Assembly: GCA_964569425.1 (NCBI GenBank)
Contig: CAZMVD010000069.1
Coordinates: 1-20,378 of the forward strand
Reading direction: 5' to 3'
Length of the DNA: 20,378 nt
Source: JACQXM01 sp964569425
Lineage (GTDB): Bacteria; Planctomycetota; Phycisphaerae; UBA1845
This document shows positions 1 to 8,387 of this stretch, in pieces. The position numbers and the translations under genes were made by a program. Each line of letters starts with the position of its first letter. The first letter of the stretch is position 1. The notes under the pieces were generated by a model. That model searched no databases and was not told the origin of the DNA. It was given only the letters and a program-made list of their open reading frames with translations.

Positions 1-1113
1 GGCAGCTACCTGGGCGGCCGAGACGAAGACTTCGCCCGCGCCGCCGCCACCGACGCCAACGGCAACCTCTACCTTGCGGGCCACACCAAGTCGACGGACT
101 GGCCGGTGGAAACGGCATTTGCCAATGGCCTGGCCGGTGGGATTGACGGAATGATCGCTTCGTTCGCGGCGGTGAACGGCTGCGGGGCAGCGGGGGCCGC
201 ATGCGACGATGGCGATCCCTGTACGTTCAATGATCGCTGCGACCTTCATGGCAGCTGCTTAGGTACGGTGGAGCCGGGGTGTACGTCCTGTTCGACCACC
301 GCTGAATGCAACGACGGCCTGAACTGCACGGCCGATGCCTGCGTGGCAGGTCAGTGCCAAAATACAGACACTTGTACGGACGATGGCGACCCTTGCAACG
401 GAACGGAATTTTGCCACCTTACTACAGGGGCATGTGCGCACTCCGGCGATCCCTGCCCCGGGGCTTGCGATCCGGAATTCGGCTGCCCCTGCCAGGCGCC
501 TTTGGTGGTAGCCGCAGGATCCAAGTACCTGGCGATTACGCCGCTTCCCCTTGGGTCGCCCTCGCCGACAACCCTGCGGATCACGTCACCTGACCTTCCT
601 TGTCTCTCCAAGTACGTGGGTATGCCGATTCCGTTTGACGTGGATGGTGATCTCGTACCGGACGGCGGGCTGGCCACGCTGGTGACCAATGCGGCCGAAC
701 GGGCCGTTCTGACGCCGGCTTTCTGGGGCGGGACGGTCTATGTGAGCGCCGCGGATATCATCCCCACGGACCGCCAGGGTGCAAACCTGGTCCCCGCTCG
801 TTACGTAGTGCATGTAGATTGCGGACTGTACGCAGCCTCATCCATGGTTCAGATGCCGCAATGGTGCGATCTCGACGGGAGCGGGGTAGTCAACTTCACC
901 GATGTTCAACTGGCCATTGCCGGATTCCTCGGCGACTTCGACCCATCGCGGGGGTTGACCCTGGCATCCTGCGATGTCATTGGGACGCCCTTTTGCGAAC
1001 CCGACGCCCTGATCAACGTTACCGACATTCAACGCACGATTCTGGCATTTCAGGGCGAGACTTACGCGCAAGTCATGGCGCTGGACCCGACGGCCTGTAC
1101 GCCTTGCCCTTGA
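1..1113 (+). CDS. Secreted multidomain protein: beta-propeller (SBBP) repeat, Cys-rich repeats, dockerin-like end; 5' truncated
   Basis: The reading frame is open from base 1, so the start lies outside the window; the first ATG at 106 is internal. The first 35 or so residues (GSYLGG..., DANGNLYLAGHT) match an SBBP-type beta-propeller repeat, usually present in many copies in large exported proteins. Next comes a region with about 25 cysteines in short patterns such as CDDGDPC and CNDGLNC, like disulfide-rich repeats of secreted proteins. Then follows a domain of unknown type (around LVVAAGSKYLAITP). The C-terminus has two segments, CDLDGSGVVNFTDVQ and a later DALINVTDIQ, which resemble the paired calcium-binding loops of dockerin-like modules. 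Such ends are common in planctomycete exported proteins. The specific function is unknown. It is convergent with the dipeptidase gene, 53 bp away. Confidence 0.8.
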   Translation, partial: GSYLGGRDEDFARAAATDANGNLYLAGHTKSTDWPVETAFANGLAGGIDGMIASFAAVNGCGAAGAACDDGDPCTFNDRCDLHGSCLGTVEPGCTSCSTTAECNDGLNCTADACVAGQCQNTDTCTDDGDPCNGTEFCHLTTGACAHSGDPCPGACDPEFGCPCQAPLVVAAGSKYLAITPLPLGSPSPTTLRITSPDLPCLSKYVGMPIPFDVDGDLVPDGGLATLVTNAAERAVLTPAFWGGTVYVSAADIIPTDRQGANLVPARYVVHVDCGLYAASSMVQMPQWCDLDGSGVVNFTDVQLAIAGFLGDFDPSRGLTLASCDVIGTPFCEPDALINVTDIQRTILAFQGETYAQVMALDPTACTPCP

Positions 1114-1166
1114 ACAAGGTAGCCGACATCGCACGATGGCTGAAAGGCGCCAGGCGGTTCGATCGT

Positions 1167-2537
1167 TCAACCGACCGTGGCCATTTCGCTCAGAAAATGG
1201 GCGGATGTCTTGATCCCCGCGATGAAGTCGTCCAGACAGAAAAACTCGTTGGGTCCGTGCGCGTTACAGTCCGGATGGCACAGTCCGATCATCAGGGAGT
1301 CCGCCCCGAGTACTTCCTTGAATAGCGGTAGGATCGGCAGCGTTCCGCCTTCGCGGATCATAAACGGCTCCTTGCCGAATCCGGCTCTGACGGCGCGCTT
1401 CGCAGCGGCCATTCCCGACGAATCGAGCGGGCAGACATAGGCCGGACAGCAAAAGCCATGCGTGAGCACTTCAACCTTGACCCCCTGAGGGGCACGCGCA
1501 AGTACGGCTTCATCGAAAGCCTTGGAGATCTTCTCGGCATTTTGATCGGGCACCAGTCGCATGGAAACCTTGGCCATGACCCGTGCGGGAATCACGGTGG
1601 ACGCGCCGCTGCCCGTGAAGCCGCCCATCATGCCGTTGACGTCGAGCGTTGGTCGCGCCCACCGGCGCTCGATCGTGGAAAAGCCCTTCTCGCCGATGAG
1701 CGCCGGTGCGCCCATGGCACCGAGGTAGCCTTGCTCGTCGAAAGGCAGCTTCTTCATCGCGTCGCGCTCACTGGCAGATAAGTCACGCACGTCGTCGTAG
1801 AAGCCCGGAATGGTCACGCGGCGCTCGGCGTCATGAAATGTCGCGATGATGGCCGACAGCGCATTGCCGGGGTTCATCAGCGTGCCGCCGTAAGAGCCGC
1901 TGTGCAGGTTCTGCTTGGGGCCTGTGACCACGATTTCCTTGTACACCAGCCCCTTGGTGCCATACGTGATTGCCGGCGTCTTGGCGTCGAACTTGGGCGT
2001 ATCGGATAGGGCCACGTATTGGCATGAAAGGCGATCGCGCTGGTCGCGGATCAGTTTGCCCAGGTTGGGTGAGCCGATTTCCTCCTCGCCTTCGACCAGA
2101 AACTTGACGTTCACCGGAGGCTTGCCCGCGACCTTCATCCACGCCTCAGCGGCGAGCATGTGCGCCAGGATCTGCCCCTTGTCGTCGGCGGAGCCGCGCG
2201 CATACACGCAACCGTCGCGCAGCGTCGGCTCAAAGGGAGGCGATTTCCACAGGGATTCATCGCCGGTGGGTTGCACGTCGTAATGCCCATAAATGAGCGC
2301 CGTGTTGTTCTTGTCGCCCTTCGCCTCCGCGTAAACGCACGGATGACGAGCCGTTTCAATAATCTCGTTGTGCATGCCGCAGTCGGCAAACACACGCCGA
2401 ACCCAATCGGCCCCCTTGCGCATGTCTGCCGTTTTCTCGGGATCCGTGGAAATGCTCTGGATGCGCAACAGGTCGTACAGCCTTTGAAGGTACGATTCGC
2501 GGTGAGCGTCGATATAAGCGATGACTTTGTCGAGCAT
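1167..2537 (-). CDS. M20-family metallopeptidase (dipeptidase, CNDP/Dug1-like)
   Basis: This is a 456-residue zinc peptidase, likely a cytoplasmic dipeptidase, as there is no signal peptide. The metal and catalytic residues of family M20 are in place: GHYDVQP with H85 and D87, ARGSADDKGQ with the bridging D118, EGEEEIGS with the general base at E151-E152, D179 in LSDTPKF, and H427 in AHGPNEF. LHSGSYGG near residue 212 marks the lid/dimerisation domain. Length and motif order fit the carnosinase-like subgroup that cleaves Xaa-Xaa dipeptides; the exact substrate cannot be told. The ATG start follows a purine-rich GGAAGGGAAC stretch. It lies 141 bp downstream of the NrnA-like gene on the same strand and may be co-transcribed. 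Confidence 0.9.
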   Translation of the reverse strand: MLDKVIAYIDAHRESYLQRLYDLLRIQSISTDPEKTADMRKGADWVRRVFADCGMHNEIIETARHPCVYAEAKGDKNNTALIYGHYDVQPTGDESLWKSPPFEPTLRDGCVYARGSADDKGQILAHMLAAEAWMKVAGKPPVNVKFLVEGEEEIGSPNLGKLIRDQRDRLSCQYVALSDTPKFDAKTPAITYGTKGLVYKEIVVTGPKQNLHSGSYGGTLMNPGNALSAIIATFHDAERRVTIPGFYDDVRDLSASERDAMKKLPFDEQGYLGAMGAPALIGEKGFSTIERRWARPTLDVNGMMGGFTGSGASTVIPARVMAKVSMRLVPDQNAEKISKAFDEAVLARAPQGVKVEVLTHGFCCPAYVCPLDSSGMAAAKRAVRAGFGKEPFMIREGGTLPILPLFKEVLGADSLMIGLCHPDCNAHGPNEFFCLDDFIAGIKTSAHFLSEMATVG

Positions 2538-2678
2538 GATGGCTGTTCCCTTCCAAAATGGCGCCGAAGCGGCGCGTTTCCTCAGCTCTCCCCGACCTGT
2601 GCGCCAGCCTAGCGGAACCCCTCTGGCGACGCAACGCAGTTACGCCGGTCCGGACATTGCCGACGGTTTCAAAGCATG

Positions 2679-3701
2679 CTAAACCCCGGGGGCGAACTGC
2701 TGGACGTGGGCCACCGCGCTGGGAATAACCTGGTCAATCGCCTGCCGCAGCCCGCAGTCAAGGACCGCGCCGGACGCCTGCGCGTGCCCGCCGCCGCCAA
2801 AGGCCGCGGCCAGGTCTGTCACCGTGACGTTGCCGCTGCCACGAAAGTTGATGCGTGTCTTGCCCTGGCGGCCCTCGGTGAAGAGCAATGCCAGTTCCAC
2901 GCCGTCAAGGGAGCGGGGCACGTTGATCTGGTCATCAATGTCGGCCGCCGTGCAGCCCGCCGTCTGGATTTCCTCGAAACTGGCGGAACTGTACGCGAGC
3001 CGGCCGCCGGCGAGCACGCGCGTGTTGTCGTAGATCACGCGGAGCAGCGCAAATTCGCTCGCCGCCAGGCTGCGGCCCAAGCGCTCACCCAGGGTGCCCA
3101 CATCGGCACCCAACGCCACCAATTCGGATGCAGCCATCAGCGCCGACGGAGTCGTCGACGGTAGCGAAAAGCCCAGCGTATCGGTCTGAATGCCGGCATA
3201 GAGCAGCGAGGCAACAGGTGCGGAAACCGGCCGGCCCAATGCCGAAAGCAGATTATACGCCAGTTCGCACGTGCTGCTCGCGCCGCCCACGATCCAGTTC
3301 GCGGTGCCGAATCGGGTGTTGGTGTCGTGGTGATCGATATTGATCACCGGCCGTCCCGCGGACCAGTCGGTGTCCTTTAGCGCCGCGCCTACGTTGCAGC
3401 GCGACGCTTTCGCGGTATCGAGCACGATGAACCCATCAGCCGAATCGAAATCCGCCGGCATGGCAACGGGGACGGCGGCCATTTCGGTGAGAAACCGCAG
3501 CCGCTGCGAGAGCGACCCCTCCGGCAGCGAGACCGCCACGCGGCGCCCCCCACCGTCCAAGGCCGCGGCCACGGCATACATGGACCCCAGCGCATCGGCA
3601 TCGGGCACTACATGTGACACCGTAATGACATGCTTCAGGCCCGAGATGGCGCTGAGAACGTCGTCCGGTGGAACAGGAGCCGAGGCGTCCACCGGAATCA
3701 C
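2679..3701 (-). CDS. nrnA: DHH/DHHA1 phosphoesterase, NrnA-like (oligoribonuclease / pAp phosphatase)
   Basis: This 340-residue cytoplasmic manganese phosphoesterase is expected to degrade 2-5 nt RNA fragments, and in many family members also to remove the 3' phosphate of pAp. The DHH-family motifs are visible: SHVVPDADALGS (H30, D34, D36), FIVLDTA (D95), NIDHHDTN (D123-H124-H125) and GIQTDTLGF (D174). The C-terminal DHHA1 substrate-binding domain carries GGGGHAQASGA at 302-312. Length is typical of NrnA. The start is a GTG; another in-frame GTG lies three codons downstream, and there is no strong Shine-Dalgarno sequence, so the exact N-terminus is uncertain. It follows sat by 131 bp on the same strand. 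That fits pAp recycling near sulfate activation, but this is inference. Confidence 0.88.
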   Translation of the reverse strand: MIPVDASAPVPPDDVLSAISGLKHVITVSHVVPDADALGSMYAVAAALDGGGRRVAVSLPEGSLSQRLRFLTEMAAVPVAMPADFDSADGFIVLDTAKASRCNVGAALKDTDWSAGRPVINIDHHDTNTRFGTANWIVGGASSTCELAYNLLSALGRPVSAPVASLLYAGIQTDTLGFSLPSTTPSALMAASELVALGADVGTLGERLGRSLAASEFALLRVIYDNTRVLAGGRLAYSSASFEEIQTAGCTAADIDDQINVPRSLDGVELALLFTEGRQGKTRINFRGSGNVTVTDLAAAFGGGGHAQASGAVLDCGLRQAIDQVIPSAVAHVQQFAPGV

Positions 3702-3832
3702 GTCAACTCTGCCGACAGGTTTGTGCAGTTCCAGGGAAATCGATTCGTTTCCTTGCCTAGCGGGAATGCATGGCTTCTTGCGTCACCACGGCAGACGGGC
3801 CGCAGGACTCTCGGCGCGCCGCCGATTGTTGA

Positions 3833-4978
3833 TTACTTGCGCATCGCGGCGATCAGAATATCGGCAATCTCCGGCCGCGTGAATTCCGCCGGGGGGCGCT
3901 CGCCATTCAACAACATCTCTCGCACCTTGGTTCCGGATAGCACGATCTTGTCGTCCGGGATATCCGGAAAGCTCTTTTCACTGACCATGCCGCCGGCTTT
4001 CTTTGACCAGGCGGTGTTCTCAAACTTCAGCGGCTGGATGCTCAGCGAACCGGCAGGAATGCGGTCGAACATCTTCTGGGCGTCGTAGGTGCCGTAGTAG
4101 GTGCCCACGCCCGCGTGGTCGCGCCCGATGATGATGTGGCTGCATCCATAATTCTGCCGCAAGATCGCATGGAGCAGCGCCTCCCGCGGACCGGCATATC
4201 TCATGGCCGCGGGCATGACCGAGAGCATCGTGTGCTCAGGATGGTAATACTTCTCAATCAGCGCCTCGTAGCACTGCATGCGCACTTCCGCGGGAATGTC
4301 GCCGTCCTTGGTTGCACCCATCAGCGGGTGTATCAACAGTCCATCGCAAATCTCCTGCGCGCACTTGGTGATATACTCATGAGCCCGGTGGATGGGATTG
4401 CGGGTCTGAAACGCGACCACCGTCCGCCAGCCGCGCTGCTTGAACGCCGCGCGCGTTTGCGCAGGCGTAAGGCGGTGATCGGCGAACATCGGAGCGTGCC
4501 GCGGCGCAACGACGTCGATCTTACCCGCCAGGCACGTTTCTCCTTCGCCCATGAGAACTTTCACACCGGGATGGGCCGCATCGTCGGTGCCGAACGCCTT
4601 CAGGGCCTGTTTCCTCTTGTCCTGCCGATACACCTCACTCACCGTCATATAGCCCAGCAGGCGATTCGCATCATCCTGTAACGCTACCCGGGCGCCTTTG
4701 CCGACCTTGGCCGCGATATCATCGGAAACCGCGCAAGTAATGGGCATCGGCCATAACGTGCCCCCGGCCAATGTCAGGTGGTCGCACACGCTGTGGTAAT
4801 CTTGTTCGCCCATGAAGCCTTCGAGGGGGCTCATGGCGCCGATGGCAATCATCTCCCAGTCGCACTGTTGGCGCTCCGTCAGGGTTATGGTGGCCACCGT
4901 GGTGCCGTTTTCCGTGCGTGCGCCCGTCCGTTCGACCAGCCGGCCGCCGTGCGGAGGCGTAATTTCGTCATGATGCAT
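3833..4978 (-). CDS. sat: Sulfate adenylyltransferase (ATP sulfurylase)
   Basis: This 381-residue enzyme makes adenosine 5'-phosphosulfate and pyrophosphate from sulfate and ATP, the entry step of sulfate activation (it runs in reverse in sulfur oxidation). Signature motifs are intact: QTRNPIHRAHE at 191-201, which binds sulfate and ATP and contains the HxxH pattern, GRDHAGVG at 285-292, and SGTKVREML at 348-356. The N-terminal PUA-like domain is present. There is no C-terminal APS-kinase domain, so this is the single-domain Sat/Met3-type enzyme rather than CysDN. The ATG at 4978 follows AGAGAGG at a suitable distance. No APS kinase, APS reductase or sulfate transporter is seen in the window, so the pathway direction cannot be decided here. 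Confidence 0.95.
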   Translation of the reverse strand: MHHDEITPPHGGRLVERTGARTENGTTVATITLTERQQCDWEMIAIGAMSPLEGFMGEQDYHSVCDHLTLAGGTLWPMPITCAVSDDIAAKVGKGARVALQDDANRLLGYMTVSEVYRQDKRKQALKAFGTDDAAHPGVKVLMGEGETCLAGKIDVVAPRHAPMFADHRLTPAQTRAAFKQRGWRTVVAFQTRNPIHRAHEYITKCAQEICDGLLIHPLMGATKDGDIPAEVRMQCYEALIEKYYHPEHTMLSVMPAAMRYAGPREALLHAILRQNYGCSHIIIGRDHAGVGTYYGTYDAQKMFDRIPAGSLSIQPLKFENTAWSKKAGGMVSEKSFPDIPDDKIVLSGTKVREMLLNGERPPAEFTRPEIADILIAAMRK

Positions 4979-5223
4979 GAAACGTCCTCTCTAAGTATCG
5001 ATTGCGACAACCATGGCTTGGGTTAAAGACAGTGGCTTCGTCCCCGACCCCCTCGGACCGTCCACAAACTAAGGAATATCCACGGGGTTCGCAAGTCCCG
5101 ATGGCATCAAAACCAGCCTCTTATCGTGCGCCTTACGCCGCCAAGCCGCCCCCTGTTCCACCAAACTGAGGGAGCCATGGAGTTCCGCGACGTCTGCTCG
5201 TGGCGCGTTCGCACCCTCCTGGA

Positions 5224-5877
5224 CTAACCGGGATCGCTGGTCGGTGCTCTCGGAGCGGGCGTTTTCTCCGGTTCTTCTCGGACGGAGGTCGCACGGGCGG
5301 CAGGCCGGACGCCGGCCGACTTGACCGAACTCGCCCCCGGCTTGCTCTCCGACTTGGATGGCTTTGCGCTTGTCTTTCCGGGACTGACCACCATGGTCAT
5401 GCGTTTACCATCCATCATTGCGGGGCGCTCAATCTTCACGGTTTCGCCCAGCTCGGTGACGATGGACTGAAAAATCTCCTGAGCCAGATCCCGGTGAAAC
5501 CGCTCGCGCCCGCGGAAGAGCATCGTAAACTGGACCTTATGCCCCGCCTCCAGAAACTCACGGGCACGCCGCAGCTTGACCTCGCGGTCGTGAACGTCGG
5601 TCTTCGGTCGCAGCCGGATTTCTTTGAGCATGATGACATGACTGTGCCCGGCGACTTTCTGCCGCTTTTTCTTTTCGTAGACGTGCTTGCCGTAGTCGAT
5701 GATGCGACACACCGGCGGCCGCTCCATCGGCGAAACCTCCACCAGATCCAATCCCGCCTCGCGCGCCAACGTCAGCGCCTCGAACGTCGGAATCACGCCC
5801 AGTTGGTTCTGGTGCTGGTCGATCACCCGCACCGGAGAAATGCGTATCTGCTCGTTAAGTCGAAGTGCCTTGGCTAT
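5224..5877 (-). CDS. infC: Translation initiation factor IF-3, probable ATA start
   Basis: IF-3 binds the 30S subunit, checks the start codon-initiator tRNA pairing and prevents subunit joining. The first ATG/GTG/TTG-type start in this frame is GTG at 5832, but it would cut off the conserved N-terminus. Reading upstream gives IAKALRLNEQIRISPVRVID, the usual IF-3 opening, up to an in-frame TGA at 5884-5886. The best start is ATA at 5875-5877, seven nt after AAGGTG, giving 217 residues. The N-domain (RVIDQHQNQLGVIPTFEAL), the linker with KKKRQK, and the C-domain (EIRLRPKTDVHD, KVQFTMLFRGRE, GKRMTMVVSP) are all present. A tail of about 50 residues rich in K, S, P and A extends past the normal end. 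It lies 92 bp after thrS; rpmI and rplT, often next, are absent. Confidence 0.93.
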   Translation of the reverse strand: MAKALRLNEQIRISPVRVIDQHQNQLGVIPTFEALTLAREAGLDLVEVSPMERPPVCRIIDYGKHVYEKKKRQKVAGHSHVIMLKEIRLRPKTDVHDREVKLRRAREFLEAGHKVQFTMLFRGRERFHRDLAQEIFQSIVTELGETVKIERPAMMDGKRMTMVVSPGKTSAKPSKSESKPGASSVKSAGVRPAARATSVREEPEKTPAPRAPTSDPG

Positions 5878-5884
5878 GGTCGTT

Positions 5885-5890
5885 CACCTT
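5885..5890 (-). promoter_or_regulatory. Ribosome binding site deciding the infC start
   Basis: AAGGTG on the minus strand sits 7 nt before the ATA codon at 5877. An in-frame stop overlaps its 3' end (TGA at 5884-5886), so translation cannot begin further upstream. No such site precedes the GTG at 5832. Confidence 0.6.
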
Positions 5891-5969
5891 TCCAAAAAAG
5901 TCCGCGGATGCGTTTCGATCAACTTTCCGGACCCGCCCGACGCATCGTCTCTCCGAGCGGTACTCTAAC

Positions 5970-8141
5970 TCATCCCGATGCAAACGGCGTCAAACCCTTG
6001 CTTTCGACCTCATTCTGCATGCCTGCCACAAAGGTCTCGAGCGCCATGTTTCCGATTGTTCGTCCGTCGCGGTCATTCACGTTCACCGTGCGGGCAGCGA
6101 CCTCCTGTTCGCCCACAACCAGAATGTAGTTGATCTTGGCGGCACGCAGGCGGTGTTTCTTGGGGCCGATCTTCTCCGCACTGACGTCCAGCTCCGTGCG
6201 GAGCCCCGCCTTTCGAAGCGCATCAAAGACCTCGCGGGCAAAGCCCTCGCTCTTCTCGCTCACCGATGCCACGGCCACCTGAACCGGCGAAAGCCATAAC
6301 GGGAAGGCGCCGGCAAAATGCTCAATCAATATGCCCACAAACCTCTCCATGCTGCCGAACGGGGCGCGGTGCACCATCACCGGCTGGTGCGGGGCATTAT
6401 CCGGACCGATGTACGTCAGCTTGAAGCGCTCCGGCAGGTTGTAGTCTGCCTGAACGGTACCCAGTTGCCAACTCCGCCCGATGCAGTCCTTGACCACAAA
6501 GTCGATCTTGGGACCGTAGAATGCCGCTTCGCCCGGCTCTTCGGTGAAGGCGATACCGCTTTCGCGCGCCGCACGGCGAACCGCCTCTTCGGCACGTCCC
6601 CAGTTCTCCATCGAGCCGACGTACTTGTCGCTGGCGGGATCGCGCAACCCTACCCGGACACGGTAGTCCTCCAGCCGAAGCGTCTTCAACACTTTCACCG
6701 TCAGCTCGATCGTGGTGAGCAGTTCATCGCCAAGCTGGTCAGCCGTGCAGAACAGATGCGCGTCATCCTGCGTAAAGCCCCGCACCCGCGTCATGCCGCT
6801 GATCTCGCCGCTTTGCTCATAGCGGTAAACCGTTCCGTACTCCGCCAGTCGCACCGGCAGATCCCGGTAGCTGCGCTGCCGTGACGCATAAATCTGTATG
6901 TGGTGCGGGCAGTTCATCGGCCGCAGCAGGTAACCGTGCTCGTCACGCAGCGCCGTGTACAGCAACTCGATCACTTGATCCAACGTTAACGACGGGGCAT
7001 GGCCGGCGATCGCACCATAACTGGATTGCACGGCTTCGAGCATCGAGTGCACCGCCGCAGCTCCGTCATCTCGATCCCGGCCCACCAATCCCCTGACACG
7101 CTGGGCAAGCTGCAGGACGCTTTGCAGTGCTTTGCCGCGATCGGATTCGAACATCGCCGGGTACTGCGAATCCTCGTAATACGGGTAGTGCCCGCTGCAT
7201 CGGTAGAGGCCCAACTGGCCGACGTGCGGCGTATAGACGATTTCGTAACCCAGCTTCATCATCTCCCCGGTGAGGAAGTTCTGAAGCTGGGTTCGCACCA
7301 TAGCGCCCTTGGGAAGCCACAGAACCAGCCCGCCGCCGACCTGTTCGCTGATGTGGAACAGATCAAGTTCTCGGCCGATGACGCGGTGATCGCGCTTACG
7401 GGCTTCCTCAAGCTGCTGCAAATAGGAGGTCAGCGACGCCTTTTTGAAGAACGCAGTTCCGTACACGCGCTGCAGCGGCTGGTCGTTGACGTCGCCGCGG
7501 TAATGCGATCGGCTGACCTGGCGAACCTTGAATGCCTTAATGATCCCGGTACGCGGCACATGGGGACCGCGGCACAAGTCCTCAAAGTCCTGGCCGACCC
7601 TCGCACCGGTCACGTAGAAACTCAGCGAATCGCCTTCTGCTCGCTCCGCGTTATCCAGTTTGTAGCGGTTGCCCTCGTCGCGCAGTTTGGTCATCGCCTG
7701 AGGGCGCGGCAACTCGTAGCGGGTGAAATGGCGATCGTCGTTCACGATCCGCGACATCTCTTCCTCTATCCTCGGGAAGTCATCAGGCGTGATCGAACGC
7801 GACAGGTCGATGTCGTAATAGAACCCGTCCTCGAGGGGAGGGCCATAAACCAGTTTGGCTTCGGGAAACAGCTTGCACACCGCTTCGGCCATGACATGTG
7901 CGGTACTGTGCCGCAACACGTAAAGACTGTCCGCGCAGTCGTCGTTCGCCGTGAGAATGGTCAGCATGCAATCGCCGGGAAGCGGGCGATTCAGGTCTAC
8001 GATGTGCGTTTGCCCTTCCCATGCCACTTTGCCGGCAATGGCCGCCCGCGCCAGGCCGGGACCGAGCATCGCGGCCACGTCCGCGGTAGATGCGCCGGCA
8101 GCGACTTCGACGTGCTTTCCATCCGGAAGGGTGACTAACAG
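5970..8141 (-). CDS. thrS: Threonyl-tRNA synthetase with an insertion in the catalytic core; probable CTG start
   Basis: This enzyme charges tRNA(Thr) and edits mischarged serine. Numbered from the CTG at 8141 (723 residues), the N-terminal TGS domain begins at once with LLVTLPDGK. The editing domain has HSTAH (H78, H82) and CRGPH (C190, H194). The class II core shows the zinc ligands C411 in MNCPHH, H462 in QDDAH and H591 in VMVHRAPFGSMER, followed by the anticodon-binding domain (ILVVGEQE). About 70 extra residues (332-402) sit between PAMF and YLLRPMNCP, where most ThrRS have around 15. The frame is open to a TTG at 8210, which would add 23 residues before the TGS domain, but only CTG has a Shine-Dalgarno sequence at the right distance. 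It is followed by infC, a conserved arrangement. Confidence 0.95.
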   Translation of the reverse strand: MLVTLPDGKHVEVAAGASTADVAAMLGPGLARAAIAGKVAWEGQTHIVDLNRPLPGDCMLTILTANDDCADSLYVLRHSTAHVMAEAVCKLFPEAKLVYGPPLEDGFYYDIDLSRSITPDDFPRIEEEMSRIVNDDRHFTRYELPRPQAMTKLRDEGNRYKLDNAERAEGDSLSFYVTGARVGQDFEDLCRGPHVPRTGIIKAFKVRQVSRSHYRGDVNDQPLQRVYGTAFFKKASLTSYLQQLEEARKRDHRVIGRELDLFHISEQVGGGLVLWLPKGAMVRTQLQNFLTGEMMKLGYEIVYTPHVGQLGLYRCSGHYPYYEDSQYPAMFESDRGKALQSVLQLAQRVRGLVGRDRDDGAAAVHSMLEAVQSSYGAIAGHAPSLTLDQVIELLYTALRDEHGYLLRPMNCPHHIQIYASRQRSYRDLPVRLAEYGTVYRYEQSGEISGMTRVRGFTQDDAHLFCTADQLGDELLTTIELTVKVLKTLRLEDYRVRVGLRDPASDKYVGSMENWGRAEEAVRRAARESGIAFTEEPGEAAFYGPKIDFVVKDCIGRSWQLGTVQADYNLPERFKLTYIGPDNAPHQPVMVHRAPFGSMERFVGILIEHFAGAFPLWLSPVQVAVASVSEKSEGFAREVFDALRKAGLRTELDVSAEKIGPKKHRLRAAKINYILVVGEQEVAARTVNVNDRDGRTIGNMALETFVAGMQNEVESKGLTPFASG

Positions 8142-8148
8142 GCGACGG

Positions 8149-8154
8149 CCTCCG
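8149..8154 (-). promoter_or_regulatory. Ribosome binding site supporting a CTG start of thrS
   Basis: CGGAGG on the minus strand is followed after 7 nt by CTG at 8141-8139, whose reading (LLVTLPDG) is exactly where ThrRS proteins normally begin. The upstream TTG at 8210 has no comparable site. Confidence 0.5.
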
Positions 8155-8191
8155 TTACAATGCTGGCTGTCATCGGGGGAACCCGATCGGC

Positions 8192-8218
8192 AAAAAAATA
8201 AGCGGATCAACCATCCAC
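8192..8218 (-). terminator. Terminator-like hairpin in the thrS leader (possible attenuator)
   Basis: On the minus strand GTGGAT, a 5-nt loop and ATCCGC form a 6-bp stem (one T-G wobble). TTATTTTTTT follows directly. This has the form of a weak intrinsic terminator. It sits between the putative thrS promoter and the thrS start, about 50 nt before the start codon, so it could act as an attenuator. No clear leader peptide or T-box was found. Confidence 0.4.
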
Positions 8219-8387
8219 ACTCGCGCTAGCCGGTCGCTGGGCAGGATGGCACCCGAACAGCGAACACAAGGGCTAATTCGACAAGCGCGTCATGGAGCGT
8301 TGAACCGCTTCGTCTCTAAACAGTATCCGATCGCAGGGGCCACCGAGTTCGACCAGAAAAGGCCGGCCCCCGCAACTGCACCTCGAA

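Noticed and set aside
5878..5940. GTCCG...CGGAC followed by six Ts between thrS and infC
   Set aside because: The stem is only 5 bp with a loop of over 20 nt, too weak to call a terminator; the T run may simply be an AT-rich translation leader.
8340..8358. Sequence GGTGGCCCCTGCG on the minus strand, similar to the T-box core
   Set aside because: It departs from the GGTGGnACCGCG core, is over 120 nt from the terminator-like hairpin, and no specifier structure was found.
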